From the NCBI GenBank assembly GCA_050742455.1, contig JBOGIG010000022.1:1-12076 (forward strand): a DNA stretch of 12,076 nucleotides. The letters run 5' to 3'. A program made the translations under genes and the position numbers. Of the stretch, positions 1 to 4,161 are shown one piece after another. Below the pieces are notes generated by a model. That model had not been told where the DNA came from. It ran no database searches and worked only from the letters and a program-made list of their open reading frames with translations. The stretch is from JBOGIG01 sp050742455. GTDB lineage: Bacteria > Actinomycetota > Acidimicrobiia > Acidimicrobiales > JBOGIG01. How positions within the stretch are numbered: position 1 is the stretch's first letter; every line of letters begins with the position of its first letter.

Positions 1-555
1 GTGCCCACGGTGTTCAATTTTCTCGGCCCCCTGGCCAATCCGGCCCGGGCCCGGCTTCAGGTGGTGGGGGTAAGCGATCCGGCCATGGTTCCAAAGATGG
101 CAGGCGTACTGGCTGCCAACGGCGCCCTGCGGGCCATGGTGGTGCACGGCCACGACGGCCTGGACGAGCTGTCCACCACCACCACCTCCTCGGTCACCGA
201 ACTGATCGCCGAGCACCGGCACCGACCTGGGGTGGGAGAGCCGGGTGTGGAGATTCGAGAGTATGAGGTTGATCCCGCCGCATTGGGCTTGGCCCGGGCT
301 TCACCGGAAGACCTGAGGGGGGGCGATGCCCGGACCAATGCCGCCGCCATACGGCGAGTCCTGGCCGGGGACAAGGGCCCATTTCGCGATATCGCCGTGC
401 TCAATGCCGCCGCCGGCCTGGTCGTGGCGGACCGGGTACAGGATCTGAGTGCAGGACTGGTGATGGCCGAAGCGGCGATCGATGACGGTCGGGCCGAATC
501 GGTGTTGGACCGCCTCATCGAGGTCTCCACCGGACTCGCCGGGGCTGACGGATAG
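1..555 (+). CDS. trpD: Anthranilate phosphoribosyltransferase, C-terminal part (5' end outside window)
   Basis: TrpD transfers the phosphoribosyl group of PRPP to anthranilate, the second committed step of tryptophan synthesis in the cytoplasm. The 184 residues visible are roughly the C-terminal half of a family that usually has about 340. Seen directly: the family signature FNFLGPLANP at residues 5-14, the HGHDGLDELS motif near residues 49-58 followed by a Thr-rich stretch, and AVLNAAAGL near residues 132-140. The frame is open from base 1, so the GTG at base 1 is an internal Val codon and not a start. It ends in TAG at 553-555. No other trp genes follow; the next gene on this strand has its own leader and RBS, so trpD is probably the last gene of its unit. 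The identification is firm. Confidence 0.95.
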   Translation: MPTVFNFLGPLANPARARLQVVGVSDPAMVPKMAGVLAANGALRAMVVHGHDGLDELSTTTTSSVTELIAEHRHRPGVGEPGVEIREYEVDPAALGLARASPEDLRGGDARTNAAAIRRVLAGDKGPFRDIAVLNAAAGLVVADRVQDLSAGLVMAEAAIDDGRAESVLDRLIEVSTGLAGADG

Positions 556-561
556 GCGCCA

Positions 562-605
562 GGCGGATGCGAGCCGCCAGGGGTCGTCCCGTCGCGTTGC
601 GACCC
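562..605 (+). terminator. Hairpin-forming region after trpD
   Basis: Two small inverted repeats follow the trpD stop. GGCGG (562-566) pairs with CCGCC (574-578) across a 7-nt loop. GGGTCG (581-586) pairs with CGACCC (600-605), or alternatively GTCGC (591-595) pairs with GCGAC (599-603). There is no T-tract, so this could at most be a weak or Rho-assisted terminator. The right arm overlaps the candidate -35 of the next gene. Confidence 0.25.
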
Positions 606-624
606 ACTGGTCTTGTGGCATAGT
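597..624 (+). promoter_or_regulatory. Possible sigma-70-type promoter of the repeat protein gene
   Basis: TTGCGA (597-602) and CATAGT (619-624), separated by 16 bp, each match four of six positions of the -35 and -10 consensus. This would place transcription start near 631, giving a leader of about 30 nt that contains the GAAAGG ribosome site. It was found by eye only and the match is moderate. Confidence 0.3.
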
Positions 625-660
625 CGCGCAGGGCTGGTCCAATCACGAAAGGTGATGAGG

Positions 661-1665
661 ATGATACGCCGTAGATACTTGAGCGCATCGTTGGTTGTTT
701 TCTTGGCTACCGGGCTACTGGCGGCTCTAACGTTCGTCCCAGCGGTAGCACCAGCTAACGCATCGGCAGCGACCACGGCCAATGCAGTGTCGACTCTTGG
801 TTCGAGTGGTTGTGAATCAGGTGGCGGCTCGCAGGGATACACGATGGCCGGTGCCGATGGGGGGGTATTTGCGTTCGGTGCGGATCGATACTGGGGCTCC
901 TTGCCGGGCCAGGGAGTGGCTCCTGTAGGCCCGGTTAGCGGCACGGCCTCATTTGGAACCTCCGGTTACTGGTTGACCGGGGCTGATGGGGGCGTCTTTG
1001 CATTCGGCTCCTGCATTTCCTTCTACGGGTCTATGGCCGGCCGCCACTTGAATGCTCCAGTCGTCGGCATAGCATCAGCACTGACCCCCAATGGCTGGGG
1101 ATACTGGCTTGTGGGAGCCGACGGGGGGGTCTTTGCCTTCGGAGGGGCCCGCTACTACGGCTCCGCTGCGGGCGTCCGTCTGCAGCAGCCGATCGTGGGT
1201 ATCGCCGCCACGTCCGATGGGCAGGGATACTGGCTTGTGGGAGCCGACGGGGGGGTCTTTGCTTTCGGAGACGCTGTCTACGACGGGTCAGCAGTCGGCA
1301 AGGTGAGGAGCCATGTTGTCGCAATCGCGGCAAAGGCCCAAAGCAATTCGGGCTACTGGCTCACTACGTCGAATGGCGCGGTGTACGCATTCGGCGCAGC
1401 AGCGTATGAGGGTTCTGCTTCCAACATGAAGTTGACTGCCCCCATTGTTGGGGTGACACCGGCGCAGCAGATCTACACATGTTCCTTCCCAAATCCCGAC
1501 ACTACTGAGGGGTATTGGCTTGTCGGCGCCAACGGGGCCGTGTTCAGCTTTGGGTCCGCCACCTATCAAGGAGCGCAAGACGGTCATCGGTTGGCGGCAC
1601 CGATCGTCGGGATGGCAAGCGGCTTGGAGTCGGCACCATCTTGTCCCGTCCCACCACCTTCTTGA
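661..1665 (+). CDS. Secreted repeat protein with six GYWLVGADGGVFAFG-type repeats
   Basis: This is a 334-aa exported protein of unknown function. A signal peptide is clear: Arg residues at 3-5, a hydrophobic run at about 8-30, and an ANASA-ATT junction near residue 36. The mature part is six copies of a 42-53 residue unit, each opening with a GYWLxGADGGVFAFG-like motif at residues 59, 102, 147, 189, 231 and 284. Most units continue with YxGS, then a hydrophobic PIVGIA-like strand. The pattern resembles a beta-propeller-like or WD40-like fold, which is an inference. The ATG at 661 is chosen because GAAAGG (647-652) sits 8 nt upstream; in-frame ATG 655 and GTG 652 would lie too close to it, and TTG 613 would put an unlikely tail before the signal peptide. 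Cys residues flank the repeat block. Such repeats are known in Acidimicrobiia secreted proteins, often beside enzymatic domains, but none is present here. It converges on the next gene with 8 bp between stops. Confidence 0.85.
   Translation: MIRRRYLSASLVVFLATGLLAALTFVPAVAPANASAATTANAVSTLGSSGCESGGGSQGYTMAGADGGVFAFGADRYWGSLPGQGVAPVGPVSGTASFGTSGYWLTGADGGVFAFGSCISFYGSMAGRHLNAPVVGIASALTPNGWGYWLVGADGGVFAFGGARYYGSAAGVRLQQPIVGIAATSDGQGYWLVGADGGVFAFGDAVYDGSAVGKVRSHVVAIAAKAQSNSGYWLTTSNGAVYAFGAAAYEGSASNMKLTAPIVGVTPAQQIYTCSFPNPDTTEGYWLVGANGAVFSFGSATYQGAQDGHRLAAPIVGMASGLESAPSCPVPPPS
835..1554 (+). repeat. Tandem coding repeats, two nearly identical at DNA level
   Basis: The repeat motifs of the secreted protein start at 835, 964, 1099, 1225, 1351 and 1510. 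The 45-bp cores at 1099-1143 and 1225-1269 differ at a single base, while the outer copies have diverged to protein-level similarity. This indicates a recent duplication or gene conversion between the third and fourth units. Copies 1, 3 and 4 each contain a run of seven G. Confidence 0.8.
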
Positions 1666-1673
1666 TGCGGACG

Positions 1674-1955
1674 CTACCTCGGACCGACATCCCACATGGA
1701 TTCGAGATCGTGCTTGGAGAAGGCCTGAAAGGCCACCATGGTCGATGTCGACACAATCCCTGTTAGGCGGCCGATTCCCCCGGTCACCACGTCGGCCAGG
1801 TCGTCATGCCGGCGCACTCTCACGATGGCCACCAGGTCGGCCAACTGCCCCGCCACGGAGTAAACCTCGGTCACGCCCGGCGTCTCCACCAGTTCCGCCG
1901 CCAGGTCGGCGACCCGAGCCGGCTCGGCTTCGATCAGCACAAAGGCGTGGACCAT
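1674..1955 (-). CDS. Small AsnC/Lrp-type ligand-binding (RAM) domain protein
   Basis: This is a 93-aa cytoplasmic protein consisting only of the effector-binding and oligomerisation domain found at the C-terminus of Lrp/AsnC regulators; there is no helix-turn-helix. The pattern is characteristic: MVHAFVLIEAEP, then a helix VADLAAELVETPGV, then TEVYSVAGQLADLVAIVRV, and an ending TSTMVAFQAFSKHDLE. Stand-alone RAM proteins of this length are common in actinobacteria and are thought to bind amino acids or related small molecules. The frame extends upstream to 2069, but homologues start at MVHA, and the ATG at 1953-1955 has TATCCT exactly 6 nt upstream, consistent with leaderless transcription. 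No Shine-Dalgarno at good spacing is present. It is divergent from the zinc-ribbon gene. The physiological ligand cannot be told from the sequence. Confidence 0.85.
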   Translation of the reverse strand: MVHAFVLIEAEPARVADLAAELVETPGVTEVYSVAGQLADLVAIVRVRRHDDLADVVTGGIGRLTGIVSTSTMVAFQAFSKHDLESMWDVGPR

Positions 1956-1961
1956 GTCCGC

Positions 1962-1967
1962 AGGATA
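1962..1967 (-). promoter_or_regulatory. -10 element of RAM gene (leaderless start)
   Basis: Read on the minus strand this is TATCCT, followed by the 6-nt spacer GCGGAC and then the ATG. It fits the TANNNT -10 pattern and the spacing seen in leaderless actinobacterial genes. No recognisable -35 was found. Confidence 0.45.
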
Positions 1968-1983
1968 GCCCCTGGTGGCGGGG

Positions 1984-1989
1984 TAACCT
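1984..1989 (+). promoter_or_regulatory. -10 element of zinc-ribbon gene (leaderless start)
   Basis: TAACCT, followed by the 6-nt spacer GGTGGG and GTG at 1996. The geometry is the same as for the divergent RAM gene. The two -10 elements are 16 bp apart on opposite strands, so the two promoters must overlap. Confidence 0.45.
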
Positions 1990-1995
1990 GGTGGG

Positions 1996-2214
1996 GTGGA
2001 AGAGCCCCGATACCGCTGCAACTCTTGTGGGAACCTAACCCGTTTTGACGTGACGGTCAGTCGCACCACCCGCTCGTTTTATCATTACAGCGTGGGGGGT
2101 GAACTGTCGGTCGAGGACACCGAAGTGCTTCGTGAGGACATCGAGGACGTAACTTGTCGCTGGTGCGGATCGCCCGGTGCAGTGGAAACACTGTCAGGAA
2201 CGATGAACGGCTAG
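1996..2214 (+). CDS. Small zinc-ribbon protein, function unknown
   Basis: This is a 72-aa protein with two CxxC knuckles: CNSC at residues 8-11 near the N-terminus and CRWC at residues 54-57 near the C-terminus, the spacing of a zinc ribbon. Between them lies TRTTRSFYHYSVGGE, aromatic and basic, then an acidic helix-like stretch VEDTEVLREDIEDV. The ligands strongly suggest zinc binding; nucleic-acid or protein contact is possible but not shown. GTG 1996 is taken as the start because it lies just before the first knuckle and 6 nt after a TAACCT -10 element. The gene ends with TAG at 2212-2214. I recognise the type as a conserved hypothetical actinobacterial protein but cannot name a function. 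Confidence 0.75.
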   Translation: MEEPRYRCNSCGNLTRFDVTVSRTTRSFYHYSVGGELSVEDTEVLREDIEDVTCRWCGSPGAVETLSGTMNG

Positions 2215-2245
2215 CGGCTTTGCTCCAGCCAGTCGCCCCGGTATT

Positions 2246-2258
2246 GGTCATGATGACC
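2246..2258. repeat. Palindrome after the zinc-ribbon gene
   Basis: GGTCAT-G-ATGACC is a perfect 6-bp inverted repeat around one central base, 32 bp after the zinc-ribbon stop. The loop is too short for a good RNA hairpin unless inner pairs open, and no T-tract follows. It could be a protein-binding site or part of a weak terminator. The 2215-2377 gap otherwise holds only a doubtful short ORF and the hairpin at 2338-2355. Confidence 0.3.
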
Positions 2259-2259
2259 G

Positions 2260-2430
2260 GTGCTACCGACCGAGCCCGACGCGTTCAACCTGATCCTCGG
2301 CACCCTCCGTCTGCAGGTAGGGGAGGTCACAACGATTTCGGACGTTGGCGTCCGAGGCAGAAGAAGTAGGGGACGTGTCACTGAGGCGCCGCGTCGTACA
2401 CATAGGTGGCCAGGGGGGGTTCGGCTGTGA
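2260..2430 (+). CDS. Doubtful short ORF or gene remnant
   Basis: GTG 2260 opens a 56-codon frame whose first part reads PTEPDAFNLILGTLRLQVGE and then TTISDVGVRG, amphipathic and protein-like. About 20 of its first 23 codons end in G or C, as in the real genes here. Two TGA codons immediately precede it. A one-base change near 2270 would join it to an ATG ATG at 2250-2255, so a frameshifted remnant is possible. Its 3' part turns Arg-rich and runs antisense into the lipase tail, where it is probably not meaningful. No family is recognised and there is no ribosome site. Confidence 0.2.
   Translation: MLPTEPDAFNLILGTLRLQVGEVTTISDVGVRGRRSRGRVTEAPRRTHRWPGGVRL
2338..2355 (-). terminator. Hairpin downstream of the lipase gene
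   Basis: TCGGACG-TTGG-CGTCCGA is a perfect 7-bp stem with a 4-nt loop, 22 bp after the lipase stop on the minus strand. Only a short mixed A/T stretch follows on that strand, so it is a plausible but not textbook intrinsic terminator. Confidence 0.45.
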
Positions 2431-3436
2431 TGGATGCCGAGGTTCCAGATCCGTTCAGGTAGAGGACGTATTGGGTCAGGAAAGTACCTGGGTCAACCCC
2501 AGGCTGGAAGACCGCTGCGCAAGTTGTGAGCGCTATCCGGGCGGGGTCAGCGGGACCGTCGTGGGTAAAGGCGTCGACGGCCAGGGCATACCCCACTGGG
2601 TCGTAGCTGCCCATGGCAAAGTGCTCTGAAATGTCGGTGGGACAAACATCCTGCACGGCGATGTCGGCGATCCGGCCAGCTCCGGTGTGCAGCGAGGAGC
2701 TGCCCGACGAGTCGAAGTTTGGGACCACGACCTCGTCGGAGCGGCTGTATATGACGGTGTAGCTGATGCCGGCGAAGGTCTCGGCGCCGCTGTTGAGCGC
2801 CTGGATGAAGTGCGCCGACCTGTGCTGCTGCCAGTCGGCGGCCGAGCAGCCCAGCGGGCAGCCAACATCGGCGACAAGCGTGCCGTGGTTGGATGGATCG
2901 AGGCTGACAAACGCATCAACCATGCGGCGGGTGTCGGGCCAGAACCGGAGGGCCCAGCGAGGGAGCATGCCGCCCTGGCTGTAACCCAGGATGTCCACGT
3001 GGCGGCCGGCGTGACCGGTGAGGCGGTGCATGGTGCGCAGGGCATAGACGATGTACTCGCCGGCCTTTTGGATGTCTCCGGTCGTGTGCCCTGGCAGGGT
3101 AATTGCGCAATAGGGCCAGCCCATTCGGGCGAAGGCGCGCTCGTAGTTCCAGGAGAAGTTCAGGTCCGGGTCCAGCTCGGTCCCCGGCACCAGCAGGATC
3201 GGGTCCCTTCGGGCATGGGTGACCCCCGCCGTGCACATCAGCGCGGCGGCCAGTTGGTCCGTTGGGATGTCGAGGGGCGGTCCCGGCCGGTTGAGTGGAG
3301 CGTAGATCCCGGTGGAGGTGCTGCCGGGGCTCGCGGTGGCGACTTCGGGGGCTCCCGTCGCCTGGGCCGCAGCCGGGGCGACGACCATCGCCGCCAGTAC
3401 TACGGCTGCGATGAGTCTTGTTCGCACTAAGCGCAT
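2378..3436 (-). CDS. Secreted lipase, Candida antarctica lipase B-like alpha/beta hydrolase
   Basis: This is a 352-aa exported esterase/lipase. The signal peptide is residues 1 to about 25 (MRLVRTRLIAAVVLAAMVVA, then PAAAQA). Seen directly: DPILLVPGT (78-86), whose Thr86 matches the oxyanion Thr of C. antarctica lipase B (CALB); the nucleophile elbow GYSQGG with Ser153 and Gln154; YSRSDEVVVPN with Asp234; and SEHFAMG with His272. The order and spacing match CALB Ser-Asp-His. Cys68/Cys110 and Cys265/Cys306 fall where two CALB disulfides lie. The likely reaction is hydrolysis of carboxylic esters or triacylglycerols outside the cell; the substrate is unknown. The frame stays open to 4108, but the start at 3434-3436 is supported by the signal peptide and an AGGAAGGGG ribosome site a few bases upstream. 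It is divergent from the TetR gene, sharing a 69-bp control region. Confidence 0.88.
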   Translation of the reverse strand: MRLVRTRLIAAVVLAAMVVAPAAAQATGAPEVATASPGSTSTGIYAPLNRPGPPLDIPTDQLAAALMCTAGVTHARRDPILLVPGTELDPDLNFSWNYERAFARMGWPYCAITLPGHTTGDIQKAGEYIVYALRTMHRLTGHAGRHVDILGYSQGGMLPRWALRFWPDTRRMVDAFVSLDPSNHGTLVADVGCPLGCSAADWQQHRSAHFIQALNSGAETFAGISYTVIYSRSDEVVVPNFDSSGSSSLHTGAGRIADIAVQDVCPTDISEHFAMGSYDPVGYALAVDAFTHDGPADPARIALTTCAAVFQPGVDPGTFLTQYVLYLNGSGTSASITAEPPLATYVYDAAPQ

Positions 3437-3465
3437 AGCGCCCCTTCCTCGATGCGCAACCTGAG

Positions 3466-3471
3466 ATACTA
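3466..3471 (-). promoter_or_regulatory. Candidate -10 of the lipase promoter
   Basis: On the minus strand this reads TAGTAT, about 30 bp upstream of the lipase ATG, leaving room for the AGGAAGGGG ribosome site in the leader. The palindrome at 3486-3501 would then cover the -35 region. No clear -35 hexamer is seen. Confidence 0.3.
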
Positions 3472-3485
3472 GCACGTACCTTATT

Positions 3486-3501
3486 GGTATGATATCGTAC
3501 C
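3486..3501. promoter_or_regulatory. Palindromic operator, probable TetR-family binding site
   Basis: GGTATGATATCGTACC matches its own reverse complement at 14 of 16 positions, centred on GATATC. It lies 4 bp before the TetR start and 49 bp before the lipase start. A weaker copy, GATAC (3464-3468) with GTACC (3476-3480), is centred 22 bp away, two helical turns. A TetR dimer bound here would overlap the -10 of its own gene and the -35 region of the lipase promoter, giving joint repression and autoregulation. Confidence 0.6.
3488..3493 (+). promoter_or_regulatory. -10 element of the tetR-type gene
   Basis: TATGAT differs from the -10 consensus at one base and lies 12 nt before GTG 3506, implying a leader of about six bases and no Shine-Dalgarno. 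It is embedded in the palindrome at 3486-3501. Confidence 0.5.
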
Positions 3502-3505
3502 ACTC

Positions 3506-4159
3506 GTGGTGATGCCAGCTTCCGATGGGCCGGACCTGAGAGCCCGCCCCCCGGCGCGTCGCCATTTCACCCGGGCGGCAGTGGCGGCCTCTCAGCGCCA
3601 GCGGTTGCTCGACGGCGTCGCCGAAGCGGTGGCGGCGATTGGCTACTCGTCGGTCACCGTAGGAGACGTGGTTGGCCTTGCCGCGGTGTCGCGACGCACG
3701 TTTTACGAGCAATTCGCCGGCATCGAGCCGTGCTTCCTCGCCGCCTTCCAGGCCGGGATGGAACTTCTTCTCGACGAGATTCGTGGCGCGGTGCACGCTC
3801 AGCCAAATCTTGATTGGCGATCTCGGGCCGGGCTGGCCGTCGAGGCGTACCTGGGAGGCCTGGCCAGCCGTCCCGCTGCCGCGTGGGCGTTCAGTGTAGA
3901 GGCGCTGGGGGCGGGGCCACGCGTTCTCGAACACCGGGCCTTGGTACTGGACCGGTGGGTGCAGCAGTGGCGTCGCCTGCAAGCGATCGCCCGGCGCGCC
4001 GAACCCGACATCGCCGAGACCCCAGATGACCACCTCCTGCTGCTGGTCGGTGGGATAGAGGAACTCGTCAGGGACTGTCTGCGCGTTCGTGGCACCGAGA
4101 AGCTGCACCAGCTCGCCCCTCGGGTCACCGAGATCGCGTTGTCGACCCTAGGAGGGTGA
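3506..4159 (+). CDS. TetR/AcrR-family transcriptional regulator
   Basis: This is a 217-aa DNA-binding regulator. The N-terminal domain is typical: RQRLLDGVAEAVAAIGYSSV followed by the helix-turn-helix at about residues 50-70 (VTVGDVVGLAAVSRRTFYEQF), then the usual FLAAFQAG helix. The rest is an all-helical effector-binding and dimerisation domain of normal length, whose ligand cannot be predicted. GTG 3506 is one of three closely packed possible starts (GTG 3506, GTG 3509, ATG 3512) and the choice makes little difference. It sits between two secreted hydrolase genes: the lipase diverges from it, and the 808-aa protein follows 2 bp after its stop. The palindrome in the divergent gap fits it as local autorepressor. 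The local role is inference; the family is certain. Confidence 0.92.
   Translation: MVMPASDGPDLRARPPARRHFTRAAVAASQRQRLLDGVAEAVAAIGYSSVTVGDVVGLAAVSRRTFYEQFAGIEPCFLAAFQAGMELLLDEIRGAVHAQPNLDWRSRAGLAVEAYLGGLASRPAAAWAFSVEALGAGPRVLEHRALVLDRWVQQWRRLQAIARRAEPDIAETPDDHLLLLVGGIEELVRDCLRVRGTEKLHQLAPRVTEIALSTLGG
4150..4156 (+). promoter_or_regulatory. Strong ribosome binding site deciding the start at 4162
   Basis: AGGAGGG lies inside the last codons of the TetR gene, 5 nt before ATG 4162. The in-frame GTG at 4156 overlaps this site and so is unlikely to be the start. Translation of the two genes is probably coupled. Confidence 0.75.
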
Positions 4160-4161
4160 CG

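Noticed and set aside
57..944. Long minus-strand open frame (295 codons) antisense to trpD and the repeat gene
   Set aside because: It overlaps two well-supported plus-strand genes, its translation is Pro/Ser/Arg/Thr-rich low-complexity sequence, and such antisense frames are expected in high-GC coding DNA.
835..1554. CRISPR-like periodic repeats
   Set aside because: The repeats are in frame, code for a conserved protein motif and diverge between copies; there are no unique spacers between identical repeats.
3437..4108. Upstream extension of the lipase frame across the TetR gene
   Set aside because: It is antisense to the TetR gene; the lipase has a clear signal peptide and ribosome site at 3436, so the extension is fortuitous.
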